A DNA stretch of 64,000 nt from Streptomyces rimosus subsp. rimosus (GCF_000720725.1 NZ_JOCQ01000012.1:62001-126000); one strand, 5' to 3'; positions 17,503 through 26,693 are shown, counted from the first letter of the stretch. The notes: a model not told the origin generated them from the letters alone. Program-made: numbers and translations.

Positions 17503-18861
17503 GTGAGCGACGTTCCCCAGCAGCCGGCCCCCGGTTCCCGGATCACCGCCGTCGATACGTACGACATCCGCTTCCCCACCTCGCGTGAGCTCGACGGCTC
17601 GGATGCGATGAACCCCGACCCCGACTACTCCGCCGCCTATGTGGTGCTGCGCACGGACGCGGAGGACCAACTGGAGGGTCACGGTTTCACCTTCACCATC
17701 GGCCGGGGCAACGACGTCCAGGTGGCCGCCATCGACGCGCTCCGTCCCCAGCTGCTCGGCCGTGTGGTCGCCGAACTGTGCACCGACCCCGGATCGGTGA
17801 GCCGTGACCTGATCGCGGACAGCCAACTACGCTGGCTGGGACCGGAGAAGGGCGTGATGCACATGGCCATCGGCGCGGTCGTCAACGCCGTCTGGGACCT
17901 GGTCGCCAAGCGGGCGCGCAAGCCGCTGTGGCAGTTCCTCGCCGACGCCGAGCCCGAGTGGCTGGTCAACCAGGTCGACTTCCGGTACATCGCGGACGTG
18001 CTCAGCCGGGACCGGGCGCTCACACTGCTGCAGCATGGCAAGAAGGGGGCCGCCGAGCGCGCGGCCACCCTGCGCGAGCGCGGCTACCCCGGCTACACCA
18101 CCTCGCCGGGCTGGCTCGGCTACTCCGACGAGAAGCTGACCCGGCTGGCGAAACAGGCGGTCGCCGACGGCTTCACACAGATCAAGCTGAAGGTCGGTGC
18201 GGACCAGGCCGACGACATCCGGCGGATGCGGGCGGCCCGGGCCGCGGTGGGGCCGGACATCCGCATCGCGGTCGACGCCAACCAGCGGTGGGGAGTGAGC
18301 GAAGCCGTGGAGTGGATGGAGATTCTGGCCGCGTACGACCCCTACTGGATCGAGGAGCCGACCAGCCCCGACGACATCCTCGGGCACGCGCAGATACGCA
18401 AGGCCCTGCGCACGATGAAAGTCGCCACCGGCGAACACGTCCAGAACCGCATCGTCTTCAAGCAGCTCCTCCAGGCCGGAGCCGTCGACGTGCTGCAGAT
18501 CGACGCCGCCCGGGTCGGCGGCGTCAACGAGAACCTGGCCATCCTGCTGCTCGCCGCCCATTACGGAGTGCCGGTGTGCCCGCACGCGGGCGGTGTCGGC
18601 CTGTGCGAGCTCGTCCAGCACCTGTCGATGTTCGACTTCGTGGCGCTGTCCGGGACCACCGAGGACCGGGTCATCGAATACGTCGATCACCTGCACGAAC
18701 ACTTCGAGGACCCGGTTCATGTCGTGGGCGGGCACTACGCCGCCCCCACGGCCCCCGGCTTCTCGGCCGCGATGCGGTCCGAGTCGATAGCGACGTACCG
18801 CTACCCCGACGGCGCCTTCTGGGCGGCGGACGCCGCTCCGCAGCGGGCGGTGAGCGCGTGA
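17503..18861 (+). CDS. L-fuconate dehydratase (enolase superfamily)
   Basis: Starts at GTG 17503, 11 bases after the preceding stop, giving MSDVPQQPAPGSRITAVDTYDIRFPTS, a normal N-terminus; about 452 residues. The capping domain covers roughly 1-150. The barrel has the KLKVG catalytic Lys motif, DANQRWG and WIEEPTSPDD metal ligands, ATGEHVQN, and DAARVGG with PHAGGVGLCE near the C-terminal end. The length and the SGTTEDRVIEYVDHLHEHFEDPV segment fit L-fuconate dehydratases, which convert L-fuconate to 2-keto-3-deoxy-L-fuconate. It is followed by an overlapping SDR gene (GTGA). Other sugar-acid dehydratases remain possible. Confidence 0.88.
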   Translation: MSDVPQQPAPGSRITAVDTYDIRFPTSRELDGSDAMNPDPDYSAAYVVLRTDAEDQLEGHGFTFTIGRGNDVQVAAIDALRPQLLGRVVAELCTDPGSVSRDLIADSQLRWLGPEKGVMHMAIGAVVNAVWDLVAKRARKPLWQFLADAEPEWLVNQVDFRYIADVLSRDRALTLLQHGKKGAAERAATLRERGYPGYTTSPGWLGYSDEKLTRLAKQAVADGFTQIKLKVGADQADDIRRMRAARAAVGPDIRIAVDANQRWGVSEAVEWMEILAAYDPYWIEEPTSPDDILGHAQIRKALRTMKVATGEHVQNRIVFKQLLQAGAVDVLQIDAARVGGVNENLAILLLAAHYGVPVCPHAGGVGLCELVQHLSMFDFVALSGTTEDRVIEYVDHLHEHFEDPVHVVGGHYAAPTAPGFSAAMRSESIATYRYPDGAFWAADAAPQRAVSA

Positions 18862-19616
18862 GCGGCGAACTGCACGGCCTGAAGGCCGTCGTCACCGGCG
18901 GCGGCTCGGGTCTTGGACTGGCCACGGCACGACTCCTCGCCGCCCGCGGTGCCGAGGTCGCCGTGCTCGACCTCAAGCCCGACACCGCTCAGGTACCGCT
19001 GTGGGCCTACCGGGCGGACGTCGCGGACGATGCCTCCGTACAGGCCACGATCCGCCAGGTGGCGAAGGACCTGGGAGGCATCGACATCCTGGTCAACAAC
19101 GCCGGCGTGGGAGCCGTCGGCACGGTCGAGGACAACGACGACGCCGAGTGGCAGCGGGTGTTCGACATCAACGTCCTGGGCATGGTGCGTACCACCCGAG
19201 CCGCCCTTCCACATCTGCGCGCGTCACAGCACGCCTCGATCGTCAACACCTGCTCCATCGCGGCCACCGCGGGCCTGCCGCAGCGGGCCCTGTACTCGGC
19301 CAGCAAGGGCGCCGTGCTCTCCCTGACCCTGGCCATGGCCGCGGACCATGTGCACGAGGGCATCCGCGTCAACTGCGTCAACCCCGGCACGGCGGACACC
19401 CCATGGGTGGCGCGGCTCCTGGACCAGGCCGCCGACCCGGAGGCGGAGCGCGCGGCACTCAACGCCCGCCAGCCGATGGGCCGACTGGTCACGGCTGACG
19501 AAGTCGCCGCGGCCATCGCCTATCTGGCCGGCCCGGCCGCCGCTTCCGTCACGGGCACGGCCCTGGCCGTGGACGGCGGCATGCAGGGCCTGCGGCTGCG
19601 TCCGGTGAGGCAGTGA
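18858..19616 (+). CDS. SDR-family dehydrogenase, likely 2-keto-3-deoxy-L-fuconate dehydrogenase
   Basis: GTG 18858 overlaps the dehydratase stop; the product is about 252 residues. Classic short-chain dehydrogenase motifs are TGGGSGLG (cofactor), ILVNNAG, the catalytic S-YSASKG stretch and NPGTADTPWV. The acidic residue after the second strand (LDLKPD) indicates NAD rather than NADP. In this operon it most simply oxidises C4 of 2-keto-3-deoxy-L-fuconate to the diketo acid that the FAH protein cleaves. An L-fucose dehydrogenase role is the alternative, but the aldo-keto reductase next to it is better suited. Confidence 0.82.
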   Translation: MSGELHGLKAVVTGGGSGLGLATARLLAARGAEVAVLDLKPDTAQVPLWAYRADVADDASVQATIRQVAKDLGGIDILVNNAGVGAVGTVEDNDDAEWQRVFDINVLGMVRTTRAALPHLRASQHASIVNTCSIAATAGLPQRALYSASKGAVLSLTLAMAADHVHEGIRVNCVNPGTADTPWVARLLDQAADPEAERAALNARQPMGRLVTADEVAAAIAYLAGPAAASVTGTALAVDGGMQGLRLRPVRQ

Positions 19617-20701
19617 TGGCACACGACCCGTCCCTGACCACCGGGACCACAGGCGGTACGGCCGACGAGGCAGCCACCGGACGGCCGGCTCTGCCCCGGC
19701 GCACCCTGGGTCGCAGCGGCGTCCCCGTCACGGCACTGGGGCTCGGGGCGGCCTCCCTCGGCGGGCTCTACGCCCCGGTGAGCGAGGAGAGCGCCGCCGC
19801 GACGGTCGCGGCCGCGTGGGAGGCCGGCATCCGCTCCTACGACACCGCACCGCACTACGGCCTCGGCTTGTCCGAGCGCCGCCTGGGGCAGGCCCTGCGC
19901 ACCAGGCCGAGGGCCGCGTACACCCTCTCGACGAAAGTGGGCCGCCTCCTCGTGCCGCACACCGGTGGCGGCGATGACCTCGCCAACGGCTTCGCCGTGC
20001 CCGCCACGCACCGCCGGGTCTGGGACTTCAGCGCCGACGGCGTGCGCCGCTCCATCGAGGACAGCCTGGCCCGGACGGGCCTCGACCGTATCGACCTGGC
20101 CCTGCTCCACGACCCCGACGACCACGAGGAGCAAGCCTTCCGCGAGGCCTACCCCGCCCTGGAGCGCCTGCGTGCCGAGGGAGTCGTACGGGCCGTCGGG
20201 GCGGGCATGAACCAGACAGCGATGCTGACCCGGTTCCTCACCGACACGGACGTGGACACGGTCCTGTGCGCCGGCCGCTACACCCTCCTGGAGCAGCCCG
20301 CCCTCAAGGAACTGCTGCCCGCCGCCGAGGCCCGGGGAAAGGACGTCGTCATCGGCGGCGTCTTCAACTCCGGCCTGCTCGCCGACCCGCAGCCCGACGC
20401 CACCTACGACTACGCCAAGGCGCCGCGGGAGGTACTGGACCGCGTACTGCGCATCCGCGCCGTCACCGAACGGCACGGGGTGCCCCTGCGCGCCGCGGCG
20501 CTGGCCTTCCCCTTCGGGCATCCGGCCGTGGCGAGCGTCCTCGTCGGCGCCCGTTCCGCCGCCGAGGTCCGCGACGCCGCAGCGCAGTGGCGGCGGCCCG
20601 TACCCGCTGCCCTGTGGGACGAACTGCGCGCCGAGGGTCTGCTCGGCGACGACGTACCCGTGCCGGGGGAAGCCTCCGCGACCGCGCCGGAAGGGGGTTG
20701 A
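19616..20701 (+). CDS. Aldo/keto reductase, likely L-fucose dehydrogenase
   Basis: About 361 residues; ATG 19616 shares one base with the SDR stop (a GTG at 19613 is also possible). It is an AKR barrel: RTLGRSGVPVTALGLGAASLGGLY, SYDTAPHYGLGLSERRLG (catalytic Asp and Tyr), LSTKVGRLLVP (catalytic Lys) and IDLALLHDPDDHEE. AKRs of this D-threo-aldose/L-fucose dehydrogenase group oxidise L-fucose at C1 to the lactone with NAD(P). It would give the substrate for the lactonase that ends the operon. The reaction is inferred from family and neighbours. Confidence 0.83.
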   Translation: MAHDPSLTTGTTGGTADEAATGRPALPRRTLGRSGVPVTALGLGAASLGGLYAPVSEESAAATVAAAWEAGIRSYDTAPHYGLGLSERRLGQALRTRPRAAYTLSTKVGRLLVPHTGGGDDLANGFAVPATHRRVWDFSADGVRRSIEDSLARTGLDRIDLALLHDPDDHEEQAFREAYPALERLRAEGVVRAVGAGMNQTAMLTRFLTDTDVDTVLCAGRYTLLEQPALKELLPAAEARGKDVVIGGVFNSGLLADPQPDATYDYAKAPREVLDRVLRIRAVTERHGVPLRAAALAFPFGHPAVASVLVGARSAAEVRDAAAQWRRPVPAALWDELRAEGLLGDDVPVPGEASATAPEGG

Positions 20702-20703
20702 CC

Positions 20704-21444
20704 GTGCGCATCGCCCTGTTCATCACCTGCTTCAACGACACCATGTACCCGAACACCGGCAAGGCCGTCACCACCCTCCTGGAACGGCTCGGCCACACCG
20801 TCCACTTCCCGCAGGCGCAGACCTGCTGCGGTCAGATGCACTTCAACACCGGGTACCGCCGCGAGGCGCTGCCGCTGGTGCGCCGGTTCGCGGAGGCGTT
20901 CGCCGCGTACGACGCCGTCGTGACGCCTTCCGGGTCGTGCGCCGGCATGGTCCGCGAACACCACGGGACGCTGGCCCGGCAGAGCGGTGACGCGGACCTC
21001 ATGGCGGCGATCGGGAACCTCGCCCCGAAGGTGTACGAGCTGTCCGAACTCCTGGTGGACGTCCTCGGGGTGACGGATGTCGGCGCCTACTTCCCGCACC
21101 GCGTCACCTACCACCCCACCTGCCATTCCCTGCGCATGCTGCGTGTCGGCGACCGCCCCCTCCAGCTGCTGCGCGCCGTCAAGGGAATCGACCTCGTGGA
21201 GCTGCCCGAGGCCGACAGCTGCTGCGGCTTCGGTGGCACCTTCGCATTGAAGAACCCCGACGTCTCCAGTGCGATGCTCGCGGACAAGGTGGCCAACGTG
21301 ACGCAGACCCGCGCCGAGGTGCTGTGCGCGGGCGACAACTCCTGCCTCATGCACATCGGCGGTGGCCTTGGACGCCTCCGCACGGGCGTGGGCACCCTGC
21401 ATCTGGCCGAGATCCTGGCCGGCACGGAAGGAGACCCGCGATGA
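20704..21444 (+). CDS. lutA: LutA, L-lactate oxidation iron-sulfur protein
   Basis: GTG 20704 gives MRIALFITCFNDTMYPNTGKA, the expected LutA start; about 246 residues. Two CCG cysteine modules are complete: QTCCGQMHFNTGYRREA near residue 40 and DSCCGFGGTFALKNPDVS near 160. LutA acts with LutB and LutC in the L-lactate-oxidising complex, passing electrons to the respiratory chain. The gene begins 2 bases after the aldo/keto reductase and its stop overlaps lutB. Placement inside a sugar operon fits disposal of L-lactate produced by the FAH-family hydrolase. Confidence 0.93.
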   Translation: MRIALFITCFNDTMYPNTGKAVTTLLERLGHTVHFPQAQTCCGQMHFNTGYRREALPLVRRFAEAFAAYDAVVTPSGSCAGMVREHHGTLARQSGDADLMAAIGNLAPKVYELSELLVDVLGVTDVGAYFPHRVTYHPTCHSLRMLRVGDRPLQLLRAVKGIDLVELPEADSCCGFGGTFALKNPDVSSAMLADKVANVTQTRAEVLCAGDNSCLMHIGGGLGRLRTGVGTLHLAEILAGTEGDPR

Positions 21445-22907
21445 GCGGCACCCACACGTCCGGCGGTGTCGTCTGGCTTGGCAGCCCCGCCTTCCCCGAG
21501 GCGGCGAGAAGCGCCGTCGCCGACACGCGGCTGCGGACCAACCTGCGCAAGGCCACCGGCACCATCCGCGACAAGCGCGTCGCCGCGGCCGCCGAGCTCG
21601 ACGACTGGGAAGAGCTCCGCACGGCCGCTGCCGCCATCAAGCGGGCCACCCTGCGCCACCTCGACCACCACCTCCTCCGGCTCGAGGAGTCGGTCACCGC
21701 GGTCGGCGGCACCGTGCACTGGGCCGCCGACGCCGCCGAGGCCAACCGCATCGTCACCCGGCTCGTCCGCGCCACGGGCGAGACCGAGGTGGTCAAGGTC
21801 AAGTCCATGGCCACCCAGGAGATCGGCCTCAACGAGGCCCTCGCCGCGGCCGGCATCACCGCGTACGAGACCGACCTCGCCGAACTCATCGTGCAGCTCG
21901 ACGACGACCGTCCCTCACACATCCTGGTCCCCGCGATCCACCGGGGCCGCGCCGAGATCCGCGAGATCTTCCGCGAACGCATGGGGGAGTGGGGGAAGCC
22001 CGCGCCCGAAGGGCTGACGGACGACCCCCGACAGCTCGCGGAAGCGGCCCGCAGCCACCTTCGCGAGAAGTTCTTGAACACCAAGGTCGCCGTCTCCGGC
22101 GCCAACTTCGCCGCCGCCGACACCGGCACCGTCGCCGTCGTCGAATCCGAGGGCAACGGCCGCATGTGCCTCACCCTGCCGGAGACGCTCATCACCGTCA
22201 TGGGCATCGAGAAGGTGCTGCCCTCCTTCGCCGACCTGGAGGTCTTCCTCCAACTGCTGCCGCGCTCCTCCACCGGCGAACGCATGAACCCGTACACGAG
22301 TATGTGGACGGGGACGGTGCCGGGCGACGGCCCGCGCGCCTTCCACCTGGTCCTGCTCGACAACGGCCGCACCGCCACCCTGCGCGACACCGTCGGCCGC
22401 CAGACCCTCGGCTGCATCCGCTGCTCGGCATGCCTCAACGTCTGCCCGGTGTACGAGCGCACCGGCGGCCACGCCTACGGCTCGCCCTACCCCGGACCCA
22501 TCGGCGCCGTCCTCACGCCCCAGCTCGCCGGCGTCGAGCGCGCGGCCTCCCTGCCCTTCGCCTCCACGCTCTGCGGTGCCTGCTACGACGCTTGCCCCGT
22601 CAAGATCGATATCCCGGAGGTCCTCGTCCACCTGCGGGCGCGGGCCGTCGACGCCGCCCGCGGCGGCTCCCTGCCCACCCCGGAGTCCCTGGCGATGAAG
22701 GCCGCCGCCCTCACCCTGGCCACACCGCGAAGGCTCTCCTTCGCCCAGCGGGCGGGCGCCCTCGGGAGCCGGCTCCTGGCCCGACGCGGCGTGCTGCGCC
22801 GCCTGCCCGGACCGCTGCACCGCTGGTCGGACACCAGGGACACGCCCGCTCCGCCCCGCGAGACCTTCCGCGCCTGGTGGCGCCGCACCCGCCCGGAGAA
22901 CCAGTGA
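21441..22907 (+). CDS. lutB: LutB, ferredoxin-like iron-sulfur subunit of L-lactate oxidation
   Basis: ATG 21441 with upstream GGAAGGAGA; about 488 residues. The N-terminal LUD-domain part (VVKVKSMATQEIGLNEAL, GANFAAADTGTVAVVESEGNG) is followed by two 4Fe-4S clusters, CIRCSACLNVCPVYERTGG near residue 325 and CGACYDACPVKIDIPEVL near 380. The C-terminal helical region matches full-length LutB. It overlaps lutA and lutC by 4 bases each, so the three subunits should be made in step. Confidence 0.94.
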   Translation: MSGTHTSGGVVWLGSPAFPEAARSAVADTRLRTNLRKATGTIRDKRVAAAAELDDWEELRTAAAAIKRATLRHLDHHLLRLEESVTAVGGTVHWAADAAEANRIVTRLVRATGETEVVKVKSMATQEIGLNEALAAAGITAYETDLAELIVQLDDDRPSHILVPAIHRGRAEIREIFRERMGEWGKPAPEGLTDDPRQLAEAARSHLREKFLNTKVAVSGANFAAADTGTVAVVESEGNGRMCLTLPETLITVMGIEKVLPSFADLEVFLQLLPRSSTGERMNPYTSMWTGTVPGDGPRAFHLVLLDNGRTATLRDTVGRQTLGCIRCSACLNVCPVYERTGGHAYGSPYPGPIGAVLTPQLAGVERAASLPFASTLCGACYDACPVKIDIPEVLVHLRARAVDAARGGSLPTPESLAMKAAALTLATPRRLSFAQRAGALGSRLLARRGVLRRLPGPLHRWSDTRDTPAPPRETFRAWWRRTRPENQ

Positions 22908-23566
22908 CGACCAGCCGCGAGACGATCCTGGCCCGGATCGGATCAGCCCTCACCGACGTACCGAAGACGGAGCGCTACGACGCCGCCGCGATTTCCCGCG
23001 ACTACCGCGCCAGCCACGCCGGCGGCCACGATGTGACCGCGCTCTTCGCGGAACGCGCCGCTGACTACCGCGCCACCGTGACCCGCACCGTTCACGCCCC
23101 GACGGCCATCGCCGCGGCGCTCGCCGAGCGCGTACCCGCCAGCCTGATCATCCCCGACGGCTTTCCCGCCCAGTGGCTGCCGGACGAGGGCGGTCCGCGC
23201 CGTCTCGCGGACCGGCCGCCGCTCAGCGTGCGCGAGCTGGACGCGGCAGCGGGGGTGCTGACCACCTGTGCCGTGGCCATCGCCGTGACCGGCACCCTGG
23301 TCCTGGACGCCGGGCCCGGCCAGGGCCGCCGGGCGTTGAGCCTGCTGCCCGACTACCACCTGTGCGTGGTACGGGCCGCCCAGATCGCCGAGGACGTCCC
23401 CGAAGCCCTGCGGCGCCTGAACCCGCGCCGCCCGCTGACGTTCATCTCCGGTCCTTCCGCGACCAGCGATATCGAACTGGAGCGCGTCGAGGGCGTCCAC
23501 GGACCGCGCACCCTGGACATCGTCATCGTCGAACCCACCACCCCGGCACCGGGAGAAGCCGCATGA
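22904..23566 (+). CDS. lutC: LutC, LUD-domain subunit of L-lactate oxidation
   Basis: GTG 22904 inside the lutB stop; about 220 residues. The LUD fold is recognised from VREL-DAAAGVLTTCAVAIAVTGTLVLDAGPGQGRRALSLLPDYHLCVV and the C-terminal TFISGPSATSDIELERVEGVHGPRTLDIVIV, the substrate and ligand loop of LutC proteins. There are no cysteine clusters, as expected. It overlaps the following mutarotase gene by 4 bases. Confidence 0.92.
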   Translation: MTTSRETILARIGSALTDVPKTERYDAAAISRDYRASHAGGHDVTALFAERAADYRATVTRTVHAPTAIAAALAERVPASLIIPDGFPAQWLPDEGGPRRLADRPPLSVRELDAAAGVLTTCAVAIAVTGTLVLDAGPGQGRRALSLLPDYHLCVVRAAQIAEDVPEALRRLNPRRPLTFISGPSATSDIELERVEGVHGPRTLDIVIVEPTTPAPGEAA

Positions 23567-23874
23567 GAATCGCCCTGCACACCAAGGTCCGCCCGGACCG
23601 CGTCGAGGAGTACGAGGCCGCCCACCGTGAGGTCCCCGAGGAGCTCACCGAGGCCATCCGTGCCGCGGGAGCCGCCTCCTGGACCATCTGGCGCAGCGGC
23701 ACCGACCTGTTCCACGTCCTGGAGTGCGCGGACTACCCGCGCCTGCTCGCCGCACTGGAAGACCTGCCGGTGAACATCGCCTGGCAGGCACGGATGGCGC
23801 AGCTCCTGGACGTGGTCCACGACTACTCCGCCGACGGCGCCACGGCCGGCCTTCCCGTCGTCTGGGAGCTCTGA
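23563..23874 (+). CDS. RhaM-like sugar mutarotase (L-fucose/L-rhamnose type)
   Basis: ATG 23563 overlaps the lutC stop; 103 residues. HTKVRPDRVEEYEAAHREVPEELTEAIRAAG, SWTIWRSGTDLFHVLE and PVNIAWQARMAQLLD match the dimeric alpha-beta barrel mutarotases that interconvert alpha and beta anomers of 6-deoxy-L-sugars, with the conserved His in the first strand. Its presence supports a 6-deoxy-L-hexose as the transported sugar. The RhaM fold by itself does not distinguish fucose from rhamnose; the nearby fucosidases favour fucose. Confidence 0.85.
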   Translation: MRIALHTKVRPDRVEEYEAAHREVPEELTEAIRAAGAASWTIWRSGTDLFHVLECADYPRLLAALEDLPVNIAWQARMAQLLDVVHDYSADGATAGLPVVWEL

Positions 23875-23879
23875 GCAGC

Positions 23880-24749
23880 ATGCGCATCATCGACTCCCAC
23901 CACCACGTGTGGGACCTCTCCGTCCGCGACCAGGATTGGATCACCGGGCCCGAACTCGATCCCATCCGGCGCGACTTCTTCATCGAGGAGCTGCGCCAGG
24001 AGACCACGCGTGCCGGAGTCGACGCGACAGTCGTGGTTCAGACGGTCACCGGACCGGAGGAGACCCCCGAGCTTCTGGAACTGGCCGGGGACAGCGACCT
24101 GGTCGCGGGCGTCGTCGGCTGGACCGACCTCACCGAACCGAACGTGGCGGACGACCTCGCATCTCTGAGTGAAGGCCCCGGCGGGGAACGGCTCGTCGGC
24201 ATTCGGCACCAGGTGCAGGCCGAGCGCGACCCCCGGTGGCTGCTGCGGCCGGATGTCGACCGCGGGCTCGCCGCGGTCGCCGCGGCGGGGCTCGTGTACG
24301 ACCTGGTGATCCGCCCCCACCAACTGCCGATGGCCATCCAGGCGGCAGCCGCCCGCCCGGAACTGACCTTCGTCCTGGACCACCTGGGCAAGCCGCCCAT
24401 CGCCTCCGGCGCGATCGAGCCCTGGGCCCACAACGTGCGCGAGCTGGCCGCGCTGCCCAACACCGTGTGCAAATTCTCCGGCCTGGTCACCGAGGCCGAC
24501 TGGGCGGCCTGGACGGTGGCCGACCTCCGTCCCTACACCGACACGGTGCTGGCGGCCTTCGGCCCGTACCGGATCATGTACGGCTCGGACTGGCCGGTGT
24601 GCCGCCTGGCTGCCTCGTACGGCGAGGTCCTGGACGCGGCAGGCCGACTCACCGAGGAGCTGAGCCCGGACGAGCAGGCGCAGGTGTTCGGAGGGACGGC
24701 GAAGCGGACGTATGGCCTGGGGCGGTGCGAAGGAGCGATGGCCGGGTAG
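23880..24749 (+). CDS. Amidohydrolase-family L-fucono-lactonase
   Basis: ATG 23880, 5 bases after the mutarotase; about 289 residues. This is a TIM-barrel amidohydrolase-2 protein: DSHHHVWDLS (HxH metal motif), VVQTVTGPEETPELLELA, VGIRHQVQAERDP, FVLDHLGKPPI (barrel His) and MYGSDWPVC (catalytic Asp). This group hydrolyses L-fucono-1,5-lactone and related 6-deoxy lactones to the open acid, the step between the aldo/keto reductase and the dehydratase. It is the last gene of the operon. A clear terminator is not seen directly after it. Confidence 0.88.
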   Translation: MRIIDSHHHVWDLSVRDQDWITGPELDPIRRDFFIEELRQETTRAGVDATVVVQTVTGPEETPELLELAGDSDLVAGVVGWTDLTEPNVADDLASLSEGPGGERLVGIRHQVQAERDPRWLLRPDVDRGLAAVAAAGLVYDLVIRPHQLPMAIQAAAARPELTFVLDHLGKPPIASGAIEPWAHNVRELAALPNTVCKFSGLVTEADWAAWTVADLRPYTDTVLAAFGPYRIMYGSDWPVCRLAASYGEVLDAAGRLTEELSPDEQAQVFGGTAKRTYGLGRCEGAMAG

Positions 24750-24994
24750 CGTCCGACGGGCGGAGGACGAACCGGCGGGGGCTCGGAATAGGACGCCTGC
24801 GCAACCCGTAGCGATCGACCCGCGTCTCATCACCGTTCGCCTACCGCGGTGCGACCGAGTAGCCGACGGAGTGTGTCTCCTTCGCCTCCACAGCCGCGGG
24901 AACAGCGGCGTACCCCACCCGGCCAGCGGCTCGTACTCCGACTCCGGCACACCGCCTGCCGTCGCAGGCTGGCAGCGGCCGGCAACCGCTCTTC
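24750..24994. other. Interval without a recognisable gene
   Basis: No complete gene is visible. On the minus strand a short run ending at about 24836 (VGYAAVPAAVEAKETHSVGYSVAPR then stop) has coding-like composition and may be the tail of a lost gene; I could not place it in a family. Confidence 0.3.
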
Positions 24995-25282
24995 GTGGCT
25001 GGCTTCCTGTACCGCCTCGGCCGTCTCTCTTTTCACCACCGCGGATGCGTGGTCCTGCCGTGGGTCGCGATGCTGGCCGTTGCGGGCCTGGCCGCATTGA
25101 AGGCACCCACAGACGCCATTTCGTTCGGTGTGACCTTGCGGGTGGCTGCTTCGCTTGTTGAGCGGATGGCGCCTGACGATCTGTGCATGGTCCACGACGA
25201 GCTTGGCTCCCGTGGGGAGCTCGGCTGGTCGCGCTGGGCTACCGACTCTGTCCGCGTCCGGGCCCTGAAAGGGGGCCGCTGA
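24995..25282 (+). pseudogene. N-terminal stub of an MMPL-family transporter
   Basis: The first 40 residues (MAGFLYRLGRLSFHHRGCVVLPWVAMLAVAGLAALKAPTD) are a typical MMPL/RND-like transporter N-terminus: a basic RLGRL leader and the first transmembrane helix. After this the frame runs into unrelated sequence and stops at residue 95, whereas MMPL proteins have about 700 residues or more. It lies next to a two-component system, and such regulators often flank MMPL genes. The stub may mark a transporter lost by deletion. Confidence 0.6.
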
Positions 25283-25301
25283 CAGGGCCGAATCCGACCG
25301 G

Positions 25302-26693
25302 CTATGCGCCCTCGGCCGGTCGGCCTGGGTTTGGGGTGTCGGGAGCAAGAGGGAGTTCGGCGACGAAGTGAGCTCCGGTGGTGGACGGGGCACTTCTGTG
25401 GGTGAGGGTGCCGTTGTGGTTGTGGGCGATCTCCCGGGCGATGGCCAGGCCCAGGCCGGTCCCGCCGCTGGAGCGGTTGCGGGAGACGTCGAGGCGGCTG
25501 AACCGCTCGAAGATCTTTTCGCGGTGTTCGGCGGGGATGCCGGGGCCGTCGTCGCGTACCTCGAGCAGGGCGGAGGCGCCGTGCGCGCGGACGGTGACCT
25601 GGGCCCGGCTGTGGGCGTGGCGTACCGCGTTGTCGAGGAGGTTGCGCAGGAGGCGTTCCAGCTGCCGGGCGTCGCCGCGGACGGTGGCGTTCTCGCTCGC
25701 CGGGCAGTCGATCCGGACGGAGGCGGGGGCGTGCCGACGTGCTTGGGCGGCTGCTTTGCGGGCCAGGGCCCCCAGGTCGACGGCGTGGGCGGTGGGCGGT
25801 GTGCGGTGGTCGAGGTCGGCGAGCAGGAGCAGGTCTTCGGTGAGCTGTTCGAGGCGTTCGGCGTCGCTGAGGGTGGCGCGGACGACGTCGGGCCAGTTGG
25901 TGTGGTCGGGGTAGTGCAGGGCCACTTCGAGGTCTGCTCGCAGTGCGGCCATGGGGGTACGCAGTTCGTGGGAGGCGTCGGCGGTGAAACGTCGTTGCTG
26001 CTCGGCGGCTTGTTCCAGCCGGTCGAGGGTGTCGTTGGTGGTAACGGCCAGGCGTGCGATCTCGTCGCGGTGGGGCGGGACGGGAACCCGCACGCTCAGG
26101 TCCCGGCTGGTGATGGTGCGCAGGCGCTGTTGGATGTCCTCCACGGGGCGCAGGGCCCGTGAGGTGGTGGTCCAGACGATCAAGGCGACCAGGAGGGCTG
26201 CTGCGGGAAGGCCGAGGAAGAGCACCTGGTCAACGGTGGCGACGGCCTCTTCGGCATCCTGGGGGCTGACCAGGACATACAGGGTGAGGTCCTCGGTGGG
26301 GCCGCTCGGCCTGCCGTCGGACAGGCCACGGCCGCGGAAGCCCGAGGAGACCACCCGGAAGGTGTAGCCCGCGAATTGTGTGCTGCCGGACCGGGCCTTG
26401 CCGGTTACGGTGTCCAGAGGCAGGTCCGGGTTGCCGGTGACGAACCGGCCCGCCGAGTCGACGATCACCCATGTGTCGGAACTCCGGAAGAGGGCGGGTG
26501 CGCTGTCGGCGCCGCGCTGGTAGCGCTGCTCGATGATGTTCAGGTTGGCTCTGGCCCGGTTGAGGTCATCGTCCATTGTCGAGGTGTAGACCTCATGGCG
26601 CAGCCACCATGCGCCGGCGCTGAAGGCCACGGCAGCGGTGAGGGCCCCGGCCAGGGCAGTGCGGAGGCGGATGGGCAGCTGCTTACCGATCAT
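25302..26693 (-). CDS. Two-component sensor histidine kinase
   Basis: Chosen start ATG at 26693 (MIGKQLPIRLRTALAGALTAAVAF), 11 bases inside the 3' end of the response regulator gene; about 463 residues. Layout: transmembrane segment near 12-30, extracellular sensor of about 125 residues, second segment (FLGLPAAALLVALIVW), then HAMP (RPVEDIQQRLRTI). The kinase core has the H-box DASHELRTPMAALRADLEVAL, an N-box (NLLDNAVRHAHS), the G1 box (VRDDGPGIP) and F/G2 (FERFSRLDVSRNRSSGGTGLGLAIAREI). It should phosphorylate the upstream OmpR-type regulator. The signal is unknown. Confidence 0.93.
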   Translation of the reverse strand: MIGKQLPIRLRTALAGALTAAVAFSAGAWWLRHEVYTSTMDDDLNRARANLNIIEQRYQRGADSAPALFRSSDTWVIVDSAGRFVTGNPDLPLDTVTGKARSGSTQFAGYTFRVVSSGFRGRGLSDGRPSGPTEDLTLYVLVSPQDAEEAVATVDQVLFLGLPAAALLVALIVWTTTSRALRPVEDIQQRLRTITSRDLSVRVPVPPHRDEIARLAVTTNDTLDRLEQAAEQQRRFTADASHELRTPMAALRADLEVALHYPDHTNWPDVVRATLSDAERLEQLTEDLLLLADLDHRTPPTAHAVDLGALARKAAAQARRHAPASVRIDCPASENATVRGDARQLERLLRNLLDNAVRHAHSRAQVTVRAHGASALLEVRDDGPGIPAEHREKIFERFSRLDVSRNRSSGGTGLGLAIAREIAHNHNGTLTHRSAPSTTGAHFVAELPLAPDTPNPGRPAEGA

